Positions 12,601 to 23,794 of a DNA stretch of 64,000 nt are shown piece by piece (positions within the stretch are counted from its first letter, which is position 1; the number at the start of each line of letters is the position of its first letter). The position numbers and the translations under genes are program-made. Source of the DNA: Rutstroemia sp. NJR-2017a BVV2 (Eukaryota; Ascomycota; Leotiomycetes; Helotiales; Rutstroemiaceae); contig NJPS01000072.1 of NCBI GenBank assembly GCA_002946415.1, positions 1-64,000 on the forward strand, read 5' to 3'. A model generated the notes under the pieces. That model was not told the DNA's origin. It saw only the letters and a program-made list of their open reading frames with translations, and ran no database searches.

Positions 12601-13466
12601 TCATCAAGGCGCAGACACCACCCATCAAGCGCGGTGGAGCGTGCCCAATTTTCTTTATATAACACTAAGGGGCACTGAAATTCGCGATAGGATAATGCAC
12701 AGATCGTGGTCAATTCGAGATATGAATGCTCGAGGGTCCACCCTCTGGCACTTGGGCCTCTTTCAAGGTAGACTGTTTCGAGCAATTTGTCAAGACTTGA
12801 TGGAGGAGAATGAGTTTTGCTCCAATGTAGAGGTCCGCGTACTTGAATAAACCCTCTGAACCACTCATCCCCGAATTGTGCCGCACGCGGGTGTCTTTCC
12901 AAACCGCTCTGTCCATCAGCAGATTGCTTTCTGTACGTTCGAAGTGGTAAAACGCCAAGAGTCCCCCTAGAAGTTCCCTCTATATTCACGGCCATGACCA
13001 AGAAGGGTCGATCAAAGAATTCCTCGCCTAGAGGATATGTTTTTGTTCGACGCATCGATTGTAGTGCTACTTCATCTACTTGCGGAAGCCATAGTATGCA
13101 CCCTGGTGCTATATCCCACAACGGCACATATTCCCGTGTACCAGGTTGCCGTCGTTTATATCGTTCTTCATAGTAGGGAGTGAATATTTCCCGCCAAGCT
13201 TTCCATTTATGCCATTGCGCATGTACATCGTGGAGATTCGGAGCGTGCTTATATATCCCCTCGTTCACCAAAGCAGACGGATTCGGCGGAACAACCGTAC
13301 GACTGATTGTTGGACGGTGCTCATATATCCCCTCGTTAACCAAAGCAGACGTCTTCGGTGGAACAACCGTACCAGTGAGTGTCGAACTGTAACGTATACG
13401 AGATATACGAGGAAGACTTGGTAGTTTGCCTCGCCCTGGCAATCTCCACAATCTGCTGTTATACAT
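9687..13466 (-). CDS. Large uncharacterised coiled-coil protein
   Basis: This is a single uninterrupted 1259-codon frame starting at ATG 13466. I do not recognise a domain. The N-terminus is basic and arginine-rich (RLPGRGKLPSLPRISRIRYS), as in mitochondrial presequences. It is followed by two tandem 24-residue copies of a TVVPP..SALVNEGIY motif (DNA repeats offset by 72 nt near 13251 and 13323). Residues about 85-350 look globular, with tryptophans and conserved-looking segments such as VPLWDIAPGCILWLPQVDEV. After an acidic linker comes a charged coiled coil at about residues 560-650, including 11-residue EEMRVEMKKxW repeats encoded by 33-nt repeats near 11610-11715. The rest is polar and disordered, ending in a very basic Lys/Arg-rich tail. 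It could be a mitochondrial scaffold or an RNA-associated protein, but this is a guess from composition only. Confidence 0.75.
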   Translation of the reverse strand: MYNSRLWRLPGRGKLPSLPRISRIRYSSTLTGTVVPPKTSALVNEGIYEHRPTISRTVVPPNPSALVNEGIYKHAPNLHDVHAQWHKWKAWREIFTPYYEERYKRRQPGTREYVPLWDIAPGCILWLPQVDEVALQSMRRTKTYPLGEEFFDRPFLVMAVNIEGTSRGTLGVLPLRTYRKQSADGQSGLERHPRAAQFGDEWFRGFIQVRGPLHWSKTHSPPSSLDKLLETVYLERGPSARGWTLEHSYLELTTICALSYREFQCPLVLYKENWARSTALDGWCLRLDEPSFLKVCKRIGFEPDPWLNSGPQMWKHFVEKTQIDRKGYDLEDPAHYDLRLLNYSMYEETDYNHYLHRNLPESYDDPSEAPFSGLMETSEFDQLPDMVPKAVELQKQQDSAKVTSLTQDLITEEQRDGTNLESQTKGKNEIEGEAEEELGKEGPTASSVDKESLETVTTPTDFGRWAEKKFPANNFWNGKWSTTITKARGSDKSLIPEVHQKEKSDAVSLSIDSGSVTLGENIPNGIGGDEVRTIETMIKRDLEELGQERVKWEKDRVDTKAMETKIKTVLEEPRQEMVKWEKERVEMRFEMKKEWEEMRVEMKKKWEEMRVEMKKEWEDMKKGMEQILQQQKQVKNIIKNIAENSSQGQHLRTKSRLNESSISAIREQEVEDIDKVEREDETGRVAEENDEERAPRSIIHFEGIKANITNGGSGSFSDSAQMREDNKKLEGSMDGLDPEPVSKPRTLTLLEALEQQNQESVEQWRRELRRIKVETSDWISLFTGKTAIFRDGVMEDLGVSVDPQKLGKDSFQPLSPTRMAMEALTHSHHDRSESPIEASHTASGGYSALGREQHPEENEQQNINTLKAGFPRKLLRSVLKSTMDYEGEAKTASHNRSLSSGSSKSHLGRFSSIPADSFKKIRYHLAAQQFHHSARLSLAHKQPQPSPVRTKRLERAVINSETPYFSMNMSIDNSNGNLPLKDARTPSSGRRSNTLLEYIFPTSTSKAEEVTPKDNEENEGKQPETTTEAQKTDGGRKASILEPSKHYASNSPESSSRFTLEPRSPQSATHEKSLAWFRTGERQNEDAEKSSKQQTTHADAKLVRDLLASVRKVSTDRQPLNLNWTNYDSKTHYHNDMMRALVGLAERSDGEKDKNKIIIRRMPASKEVEQLKMKNKNKMYRRQKKKEMLEAHLQRGEYVRMEGGWNKVRIREWYRLELEKKKQVRKKEKKAKQWAFDRLVVEKKMREVGDFEAPDGRLG
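11606..11715 (-). repeat. 33-nt coding repeats (hendecad coiled coil)
   Basis: Three near-identical 33-nt units encode EEMRVEMKK-type 11-residue repeats inside the 1259-aa protein. The period is a multiple of three, so copy number can change without breaking the frame. Eleven-residue periodicity is characteristic of right-handed or straight coiled coils. Confidence 0.7.
13243..13380 (-). repeat. 72-nt tandem duplication in coding sequence
   Basis: Two copies of a 72-nt unit (for example atatatcccctcgtt at 13251 and again at 13323) encode the duplicated TVVPP..SALVNEGIY segment near the N-terminus of the 1259-aa protein. The copies differ at few positions, pointing to a fairly recent in-frame duplication. 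Confidence 0.8.
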
Positions 13467-16400
13467 AAAGAGGGGGAATGCGACCGAACTCGTAAGAAGA
13501 GTTAAGGTGCTCTCGCGTCCGTAGCTCGATGCCGATGTTTTCGTCCGCCGGTGTCTGGGACAGCGTCAGCTAGCAGATGATCCAATCTTACAAAATGACT
13601 TTACCATGAGAATTCCCGGCATTGCATAGTTGGGGGTGGTGGTTTCGTGAAATTGCGCCAACAGGAGAGCGGGAAGAGTAAATTTGTCGCGGTGTTGAAA
13701 ATCCGGGGAAGCATTCCGCGAAATGGTGGCGGATTATGTAAGCTGGTCTGTGAGCGAGGTCCCCTACCCAGACCCCTACCACGCTCATAGATTTCAGCAG
13801 GCCTGAACCACAATACCGCCTCACAGCCAACCTTTGATGAACTCGAGTGTTGAGTCAAGGATCTACAGCATGCATCATACTCTATAGAGACTTCGTTTGA
13901 CGCAGTATTTTTATATACAATATACGAGTACCCGATATATTTTTTGTAGTCCCGTTTCTCAACTTTCTGTCGAGCCGACGCGATTGGGGAGACCGCTCTC
14001 CGCATTGCATAGGTTTCTAACAGTCTCGACCCAGGTGTTGCCCAGAAACTTGCTCCATATTGTATCAAAATAATCCAAAAGGATGTGCCGCTTTGGAGTG
14101 ATGTAGAAGTCATTTCACTTTTCATGGGCGGCAAGAATGATTCTATGTAAGAATGTTGCTCTTACTCTTTGCCATTCTTACTTTACACGTACTTGGGCTG
14201 CAGGGGGAATTGCCATTTAATGTACCCTGATATGGCTCTAATGTCGAGAGAGATCATCTACTGCTGGACGTTGGACCACGAGGGTTATACAGTGGCTTCT
14301 ACAGGTGGAACAAGCGTCGAAGGGCTATCAGAGAGCACCGAAAGGAGGTTACCCAGCAGTGTTGATTGTGGAAAAAGCTAGTCGCCTCAATGGTCTCGGC
14401 TTTCTTGTCGGCACAGTGCAATAATCAGCTACTCGACACGAAGAAGAGCCTAGGACTGCGCACCATGACAAGCGAAGACCAAGTTACGGTATCTTGGAAT
14501 ACTCGCCAGCACGGTGGAGACAGTATCAGGCGCGATAAGCAGCTGCGCAATACATCATTCGGGAAGAAAAGGGGGAGGCATTGCTTTCTGGCGACTTCAC
14601 ATAGCAACACGTCAGGTCCTGCGGAATCATTTTCTTCCTGATGGAGCAATGGGATGACGGTAATTCGGGACTGCAAGCCCTAGATGATGTGCCTCTATGA
14701 GCTTGAGAACTCGAGGGCAGATACCGAAGGTGAATATTGACGAGGTGGACGGCTTCTCTATCAAGACGTTCTATGAGGCGACGGAGGCTATGATTTAGGG
14801 GCGGGGAGGTTCAAGCTGAATTTTGATATGGCTTGGATTGCATGTATGATTCATAAGGTTTGTTACAGTAAGTAACGGGAAGGATTTAGTAGAGATTCAA
14901 GTAAGAATGCATCAGGGGCAGGAGTCTTTCATATCTTAATGTGCTTATCCATTTATTGCTACACGATATTCCACGAAGTAGTGAAGTTTGAGTAATCGCT
15001 CCTTCTTAACATATCACTCAAAGAGTAGTAAGACACTCATAGGAAATATCAGATAGTGAATCCAGGTTGAAAAGAAGTTTAATAGCGGAAAGTAATCTCA
15101 CGACTCTGAGGAAGCATGTGGTGCTGGTATACTCATACCAAAATCCGATTTGAGATCCTTTTCAGCTCTCCCAACAATAAGCCTAAATAATTTTCAAAAT
15201 AATCTTCAATTTATGTAAAAATTACCTTCTAAGCAGATCTATAGATAGTACCAACTAGATACTAACATCTCTGTTTTCTGATATTTGAGCCATTGAAGAA
15301 TATGAAAGTAAGAATTTGGATATACTACGAACAAACTCTACTGTATGGCCCCCTACAAAAGGATGAAGCTTCGAAGAAGCGGCCGACATTGCACGGTCGG
15401 CACTAAAAGTAATTGCCGGCGGCCGCCGGTTTTGAACATTTCCAGTTATAAACGCCGAAAACTCGGTGACCATCTTCGGAGTCGAGGTACTCTACAGGTA
15501 CAGATCTGTGCTCAAGCACTTAGTCGGTAAAGCACGCAGAAGAAGTAAGATGTGTTGTTCCCCGATCGAAGATCCCACCGAGTATGACCTCGAAGATTTC
15601 TCGTCATACTTCGTCTCAGGCCTGACAGTTCCGCCAAGATATATTATACCAGGGCGTCTGAATAGTCTAAAAACAGGAGATTCGCAGTATTTTATTCGCT
15701 TCAAGGTCCCTGTTTGGATAAAATAATACTAGTTTGCATAGAAATTTCTCGAAAGCTTGGCGTAACTGATACGCCGACTACCAAAGTATACTCTGTAAAG
15801 TGGGATATGGTGCGATGTCGTCGGAGAAAATCGGTCATCTGATGACAAAATCTGTTGAGGCTTGACGCGCGGTACGAAGAGAAACTATGGGGTTTCATAT
15901 GTCGGCGGAGAGACTTGCGGGAAGGGTGGTTGTATTGGGAGATGATCTGATGTGATAGTGCGATGCTGTATTCCTGCCCAAGACCGCCGGCAGCTAGTCG
16001 GATGAAGGTATTGGTTGATCGTTACTCTTCTCCAAGGCGGTAGTATTATTCGATGATTGGGGAGAAATGTGAAGCATTAAATCGGGAAATATCATAATAA
16101 GTTTCAGGAAGTATTAACCCTGATGATACCGTTATCAACACAGGGAATATCATCCAAAGATGCCAGCATTCTATTCCGAGCTCCCTTTTTACCCCTTCAT
16201 CTGTCTCGCCTGTGTCAGATTCACGTGTTGCGTAGGATTTGAGCTGGCAACGAAATAATACAGATGCAGGGTTGTCTTTTTGGTACAAGATATCATTTGT
16301 CTACTCGCACAGATGTCATTCACCTGCAGTTTGGAGGAGACTCAACCCTGCGTGACCTCGAATTGCTGCAATGCAATGCAATCCACAACCGCAAAGCTGC

Positions 16401-17205
16401 CCACGAGATATACTCAACGCCCCTGCTCCGTACCCTAATGCGCCGTACCCCAAAGTCGTCTTTCCCTCATGGTGATCCGAACCCTTCATGATCCAGAGTT
16501 GCGTACACTTATTGGTCAATCCGACCCAGCCATACAATATCAGACATTCGTTGGCAGAGTTCGGGAAATAGTCATTCCTTCTGCAGTATGCAGCACAGTT
16601 ATCTCCACCTCCTAACTCGTACGGTGATAATTATCTCTGGCGGCTCCACTAGAAAACAACACAATTCAATGGTTGGTGAGTGGAGCTGGTGGAGGAGGGG
16701 TTCCCTTTCTTCTTCTGGCCTCGCTGGACCGTGCTTGTCTCTCTCAACCACTCGAGATCCGCATCACACTTACTTGCACACGACCGTCAATCACCACACA
16801 CCACAACGCATGAATCGGCAACAACCTACGCTTCGGACCCTTGCTCTACTATACCATGTTGTGTTATACCTTATGAGAAGAAAAAGGTCAGAAAAAAACG
16901 ACCGAATGTCATGTCGTGCTGTGCTGTGCTGTGTTGTGCTTACTAGGAATATGCTATGCTATAGCACAGAAGACTCAAGGAAGACATGGTCTGTAACGGT
17001 AAGTGAAATCGAATTGACACACGGTAGGATATATTCTCTATTGGTTTCTCCCAATCTGAGTTTGTCTCACATTTTCAATTTTCTTTCCTTCATGATCCGT
17101 TTCTCTATAAGTATTCACCGCATTGGTTGTGCGCATCTATCGATCCTCTCGTCGGTCGTTTGAATTGCTTCCCTGCATAAGGTCGGGCCATTGTCCACCT
17201 CATCG
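13467..17205. other. 3.7-kb gene-poor region
   Basis: Apart from the relic at 14169-14450, no gene can be supported. Open frames at 13601-14134 (-), 15345-15726 (+) and 16588-17163 (+) lack plausible protein character. The last of these lies in what is more likely the promoter and pyrimidine-rich leader of the giant + gene at 17206, and contains a TGTGC microsatellite at about 16909-16941. The 14.8-15.3 kb part is AT-rich. Confidence 0.45.
14169..14450 (+). pseudogene. Probable gene relic, family unknown
   Basis: Two adjacent frames each read like conserved protein. One runs through IIYCWTLDHEGYTVASTGG and SVEG. After a shift at about 14323 the other continues QRAPKGGYPAVLIVEKASRL and LNGLGFLVGTV before a stop at about 14447. 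Together they look like one ancestral coding stretch broken by a frameshift, with further stops downstream. I do not recognise the family. It could also be one exon of a gene whose other exons I cannot find, but there is no splice pair that cleanly joins the two frames. Confidence 0.35.
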
Positions 17206-20200
17206 ATGCCATTTAATCTACAACCCTCCAGCCCCGCCGTCGTGGCCGCGGAGCCCAACGTCCCAAGCAGAATGATGTCGACTTCGAGACCTCCTCTATC
17301 GCATCGAATACGAGCGAGTTTCGAAGCACGCAAATCGAACGAGAAGCTCACAAGTCCGAAACGGGCGAGTTTTGGCGCAACGGCAGATCCAGAACTGCTC
17401 CGACATGCGATTGAACAAGCTATTGGCGGCGATGCTTTCCAGGCATCGATCGCGTCGCATCTGGCGAATTTACTCAGACCGCAGATTAGGGAAGCGCTGG
17501 ATACCATTGAACCGGTTGTGCAGGCGGTGTTGAAACATGAGAATTTGTGGAAGAAGACGAATGCGAGTGTGGAGAATATTCTGTTACGGCTGGATACGAT
17601 TACGGAGGAGGCTGAACCAAGTCGGTTGAGGTTGAATGTGCGTGGTGCACTTACTTCCCATCCAGTGCAGAATAATACGCGGGGGGTCCCGGCAGATGCA
17701 ACGACACTCAGCTCGGTTTCTGGCGATCAGCCGACCCCTATCCTTAATCGAAATATCACATATACAGTTGAGAAGCTGTCGGAAATCTCAGATTCAATGG
17801 ATGACAATAATGAGAAGATTGGAAGAGTAATTGAAGGTATCACCGGAGTCAAGGATATATTGATATCCAACGAACCTTCCGATTCCATAAAGACGAACTC
17901 GGAGAAATCAGCAACAAACACGGCAGTGATACAAGCGCAACTGGATCAATTGCAGGATAATGTTAGTGTAATAATTACACGCATCGGCGCTGATCTCGGA
18001 ACAAACGTCAAAGCCATCAACGAGCATCTCTCCGGAGAGCGGCCGGGCAGAGGAGCCAGTACAGAGCGTCTGGAGAAGATATCCTGGCAATTGGATACTC
18101 TAAGAGCAGATCTTGAATCGGGGGTAACATCTACTAACGATAATTTCAGCGCACTGAAAGATCAACTCACTAACCTGCAATCGGCACTCGACGCCCATGC
18201 AACTGTTTTAGGTGAAATCAAGACTGGGGATAGCAGCGCTGAAGTTTTAGCGGCTGTGAGGAAAGGAAATGAGTTACATGAGTCTCATGCTACCATCCTA
18301 GGAGAGTTGAAGGAGCGGAACATGCAACCAGAATCTCTATCCATCCCCACCACAGCAATCGGAAGGGAAGAGACAACAAAAGCATTAGAATCTATTGCGA
18401 ATGATCTAGCGTCTATGAAAGAACATATCCATGCGGGGGTCATATCTACTACTAATCTAGGAACAAAGGTTGACGAGGTATTGACGTCGTTAGAGGAACA
18501 GAAGAGTGCAGACGCAAGCGCGGAGATTTTGGCAGAGGTAAAGAAGTCGAATGAGGCGCATGTAGCTCATGCGGTTGCGTTGGAGGGGATGCGAGCTTTA
18601 CCTACGCCGCCGCCGGAGATTGAATCGGGAGCAGTTGTGGCGGATTTGAGTGGGTTAGAAGGGAAGGTAGATGTGTTAGTGGAACGGTTGGAGGAATGCA
18701 AGGGGGTTTTGGATGATTTGAATACGAGGGTTGGCGATGTGACGCCTCCGGCTCTTGATACTGGTGTGCTTGATGGTCATCTGAGTGAGATTAAGAGTAT
18801 GCTTGAAGACCACTCCGCGAGCTTCGGTGAGATCAAGTCAAGAAATGTCGATTTGACGCCGTCGGCTGTGGATGCTGCGATGTTTGATAGCCACTTCGAT
18901 TCTATCAAGGATAGACTTGATGCGCATGCTGTAAGCTTGGATGAGGTTAAAGCCAGGAGTGACGAGTCTATAGCTGCACCTGTCAGAAATGAAGCATTTG
19001 ATGAACATCTCGGTTCAATCAAGAGTTTGCTGGAGGGACATAGTGCAGCTTTGGAAGATATCAGGGCGAAGAGCGTTGCGGGGGACTCAAAGAATGCGAC
19101 GCTTGATAACAGCCTTTTCGAGGAACACCTCGGGGCGATTAAGAATATGCTTGAGATGCATGCAGCAAGTCTGAATGAAATCAAAGCCAATACCGCCTCA
19201 TTTGGAACTACCCCCACACAAATTGATCCTGAGATCTTCAACCCTCACTTCGCATCTCTCACTTCACTCCTCGAATCCCACACCTCCGCTCTCGACGAAC
19301 TGAAATCTCACGCTACTTCCACCTCAGCAGACCTCACATCAACCTTCAACGCCCACCTCGCCACCATTATCAATACCCTCGAATCACACACCTCAGCGCT
19401 AGAAGATGTCAAATCCAAATCCGTCGAAACCCGACCCCGAAGCGATAGCAACGGTTTCGAGTCATTTGAACCGCACATCACTGCTATCAAGAGCGCTCTC
19501 GACGCACACATGCTTGTACTCGATGAGCTAAAATCGCACACACTTAATAAACCCCCAAATCCCGATTTCGAACTCCTAACACCCCATCTCACATCCATCA
19601 AATCCCAACTCGACGAGCACAGCAGCACTCTATCTCAACTCTACTCACCAAACTCTGACAACATGCTAGAACCGCACCTGAAAGCAATCAGAAGCCTACT
19701 CGACAGACACAGCGTTCTGCTAAAGGAAATCAAAAACGCGGACGTGAGTGATGAGATCCTGACCGCGCTGCACGAGCTGGCGGCGAGTAATGGGGGGAAG
19801 CTGGATGAGATTAGGGAGGGGGATGTGAGTGAGGAGATACTGACTGCGCTGCATACTTGTAATGAGGCGCAGGAGAGACTGGGGGAGGGCCTGGTGGGAT
19901 TGAGGGGGGAGTTGGGGAGTAGGAATGGGAGTCGGAGGGGGAGGGAAGGGTTTGAGGGGGAGGAGAGAGATGGAGGAGGGGTGGCGGAGGTGGAGAAAAA
20001 GGAGGGGGTGGTCGAGGAGGCGGAAAATGAAAGAGAGATGCTGGTGTTGGGTGAGAAAATCGATGGTATAATGCAAGTACTGGAAGGACAAAATGAGATG
20101 CTGGGACATATACGGGAAGTGGGCGAAAAAGGACTAGAAGTCTGTGTGGGGCATGCGGCGGTATTGGGCGAGATGCAAGATGCGATTGGGGTTTCTAACG

Positions 20201-23200
20201 GGGCGCATACTAAGCACTCGGCTGTGTTGGGGGAGATTAGAAATGTGACCACTGCCTCGAAAGATCTACAAGCTGCTCACGCCGAGGGTTTAAATGACAT
20301 GAAGCACGCTGTTGAGATTTCAAAAGACTCTCACACAGCTGACTTCGGACATATCGAACAAGCCCTTGCATCATCTCACGAGTTCCATACCTCGCACGCT
20401 ACTGCTCTTGCAGAAATCAAAGACGCGACAGTGGCGGCGAATGATACGCTTTCAGCTCATACGGCGCATATGGAGCAGATTAAGGAACAAACGACTGCTT
20501 CACATGGTTCGCTTTCGGCTCATACCGCGCATTTGGAAGAGATCAAAGAGCGGATGAAGAGCGTGGAGGAGGAGAGTGGAGGTAAACATAAGGAGATAAA
20601 GGGTGCATTGGCGGGTTTGGCTGTTGGTGGGGTTTTGGGCGCGGGGGTTGTGGCTGCGAGAAGAGGTGGGGGGGAGGGGGATTTGAGTGGAGAAGGAGTT
20701 GATGAAGTTGATGAAGTTGATGAAGCACATCTTCCTAGGGAAGAGTCAGTTGGGCCGAGTGTGGAGGATGCAGATATTGAGGAGGAAGCCCCGGTGTCGA
20801 TGGAGAGGGAGGTTGAGGATGTATCATCAATTCCAGGGGATGAACCAATACCTAACGAAGCAGAGAAGCTTGCAGAGCAGAGTCCGCTTGCTCAAGAGGA
20901 GCCTGATTCTTCATCTCAGAAAGTAACACTCTCACACAAGGACGAAACCGCGCCGACAAGCAATCCTAACCCCGTACCCGAGGAAGAGGACCAAGAAAAT
21001 CAAACCAGTCCGGTACAACAAGCCGAGGAAAACGCAGTAAGTAATCCCGATTGTCCCTGGTCTCAACTACGAGCTTCTAACTAATTATTTTCTAGGCCCC
21101 GGGAGCAGAAACGCCTCGAGATGAGCATGAACATGAAGAACATGAATTAGTCGTAGGCACACCTATTTCTTTGCATCAGATTACTAGATCTCAGTACCCG
21201 TCTGTGAGTGGGATTATGCTAAGTAGGGTGGGTGTGCAGGTGCGTGAGGAAGATGAAGTAGTGGAAGGAGGGGAGGAAAATCCGGCGGCGGTAAGTGGAT
21301 GATTGGATTGGATTGAGGATGGGAAGGCGGGCATTTTTCGGACCTTGGCTAATCTGATGCGTTTCTTAGGTTGAATCAAGCGCAGAAGATGAGATTCCAG
21401 TGGGTCTAGACGAGAGTGGAATCGCTGAGAAGGAGGATGAGGAAGAAAAGGAAGAGCAAATTGTTGCTGAAGAGGAGGTCACTCCAACTCACCAGGAAGA
21501 GCTACGCGCTACAGAGAGGGGACAGGCTGTTAAGGAGGAAAATTTTGCCAAAGAAGCGTGAGTAGTTCTTTATATCTCCTTCCTTGAGTGCGTGACTAAT
21601 TTACAGAATAAGTGAAACCGCACATATGCCCGCTATGGAAGAACCAGAGGAATTAGAGGAAGGCCCGGACGCCGAAGACAAAGCAGTAGAAAATGATCAT
21701 TCTAAGGATACACAGGAGTCAGCAAATGACGGTCCCGCAACTGTGGAGAGCGGAGAGATCGAACCGGAAGCTCTTAAGGAGGAATCGCTAGTAGTCGAAC
21801 CGGTAGAGTTATCGTCTCGAGAAGTTGAAGAGCCGGAATTGGTCGAGCCTGAAGATGCTGCTCTTTTGGAAGAGCCGGTACTGGGGACTGGCGAATCGGG
21901 TGAGCAAGAATTGGATGGACCTGAACCGGAAATTATCGAAGCACGAGAGACAGCTTCCACGGAATCTGAGGAACTCGGAAAGCTAGCACCAGCGGAGTCT
22001 GCGCAGGTTAGCCCGACTGAGCGTGATGATTTTGGAATCGAGGAAATTGCCGAACGAGAGCAAACTACGTCTGAGTTTGCCCCCATTGGAACCCAAGAGG
22101 TGAAATTTGAAGAGCCAATAGAGAGCAGTCCGGATCACGAAACACAGAACGAACTTCACGCCATGTCTTCCACTGAGCAAGAAGAGCCGGAAAAATCCGT
22201 TCCAGAAACAAGTCAAGAGAGGGATGTTAGCAAACTAGCAACAGCGCCATACGAAGATCCGGAAGATATCAAAGCACGTGAGGAGATTTCTGCACCAAAT
22301 GAGGAGATGACGAGAATTATTGCTAGGGAAGAGATGGGTGCTGAGGCCGGGGAGGGAAGTCGTGAGGGTGAGGGTGAGGGGGAGGAAGATGGTTTTGGGG
22401 GTAGTACGCTGGCAGTTGACGAAACTAAATCGGAACTCGCCCCAGAGAGCGAACCCGGTGCGCAAAGCCAGCTCTCTTCAGATATCCAAGATATCTTACC
22501 AACTGCCACAACTACGGATAACGAGGCCATTCCAGCCACCGCAACTCTCACTCCCACTCAAGAATCTCCCACAAACGTCGATTTCGTCGGAAATGGAAGG
22601 GAAGAACTAGCCGATGAAGCCGCCTCGGTGGTAAGTGAGCCTGTCGTTGAGCATGTGGAAGTTGCCATGCCAGATGATTTCGAGACACAGGTTCATGGTG
22701 ATGAAACAATGGCGGAGGAAGAATCGGGAAGTCTCGTGCAACCCAGTGAAAGTGTCGATGTAGATGTTACGGAGCCTGGGGTTCCTCAGACCCTGGAGTC
22801 AGATGACGATAACTCTACTCCGCAAGAGATATCTGTTCTTACACCAGAAGCCTATGATGCAGAGTATACTCACTCAGCTGAAGATGACAGCTTTGCACTA
22901 ACCGAAGAAGAAAGTGTTCATCGCATCGATACTGAAATTGAAAGTGCTCAGGACGAGTGGGATAGGCAGCCGGAGACGGAGAGTGAGGACTTCGACTTTG
23001 AGGAGATGTCGGTGAATGACACGCCCATCGATACTAGCGCTATATCTCCGGATCATGGAGGATGGGAAGAGTTGACCAGAGGAGATATTATGTCTCGGAC
23101 ACGCCATGAGACTGGTGATTTTAGAGGAGAAGAGAATGATGAGGGCGAAGCAATTAAGGCTGCCACACCTCATCAGTTGGAATTCGCAAGCGAACCTCAA

Positions 23201-23794
23201 TCATCAGACCAGGAAAACATTGACGACCTCCCTACATCCGACATCCTTGTGAAGAATTACGAACAGCCAGAGACTCTAATCGACGACCCAGGTCATGATG
23301 TAGTTGATACTTCTTCTATCAAGGATACTGCTCAATCTGCCCAGGAAAGTGCAACACCTACAGCTACACGTACAGACCACCTAGCTTCCCCCTCAATCAT
23401 CACCACAAAACCATCGATTGAATTTCTACCACTTCATGCAGACGCGGATGCTGAAACTGGGTCAGAAAATCTAGGTATACCTACTGCTGCTGGGAAAGGC
23501 AGGAATGCTGTGGAAGAGGAACAGGACCTGGAAGGAGAAGGAGAAGGGAGTGTGATGAATGAAGAGCAGAAGGAAGGAGAAAGCAGTGAGGATAGCAGTC
23601 TGAGTAGTGGGGCGGTGACGCCGCTGGATGGGGTGTTTGATTTGGGTGGTGGTGGGGATGGGAATGGAGTTGGTGAAGGGGGCAGTGGGAGTGGAGGTGG
23701 GAGTGGGAGTAAGGGGAAGGGGAAGAAGAAGAAGAAATCGAAGAAGAAGAAGAAGGGGAAGAAGGGGAGTGTGGGGAGTGGGAGCGGGGCGTAG
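17206..23794 (+). CDS. Giant repeat protein, acidic with Lys-rich tail
   Basis: Exons 17206-21036, 21096-21290, 21370-21557 and 21607-23794 join in phase to about 2133 aa. Introns have GTAAGT/CTAG, GTAAGT/TTAG and GTGAGT/ACAG ends. No known enzyme domain is visible. After a Ser/Pro/Arg-rich start, residues about 60-145 are helical. Residues about 520-845 hold roughly nine degenerate 36-40-residue repeats with the pattern H-x3-IKS-x-L-x2-H-x5-L-x-EIK. Residues about 980-1120 hold shorter ~19-residue units of the form SAHTAHLEEIKE. A Gly/Ala-rich hydrophobic segment (GALAGLAVGGVLGAGVVAA, near 1131-1150) may be a membrane helix or hairpin. The remaining 1000 residues are Glu-rich and disordered, ending in a GSG- and poly-Lys tail. 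A long rod-like scaffold or tether is the likeliest architecture. An in-frame TTG lies 15 nt upstream. I use the first ATG. Confidence 0.8.
18765..19745 (+). repeat. ~36-40-residue degenerate coding repeats
   Basis: About nine successive units each contain a histidine-anchored core such as HLGSIKSLLEGHSAALEDI. Spacers between cores vary in length and composition, so the units are old and diverged at DNA level but keep a heptad-like hydrophobic spacing. They probably form a long segmented helical rod. Confidence 0.75.

Noticed and set aside
13601..14134. 177-codon frame on -
   Set aside because: Composition is unconvincing, with no recognised motif and no introns linking it to anything.
16588..17163. 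191-codon frame on +
   Set aside because: It lies in the pyrimidine-rich leader and microsatellite just upstream of the giant gene, with low-complexity Cys/Val runs.
19641..20252. 203-codon frame on - inside the giant gene
   Set aside because: It is a Ser/Pro-rich mirror of the repeat-encoding strand.
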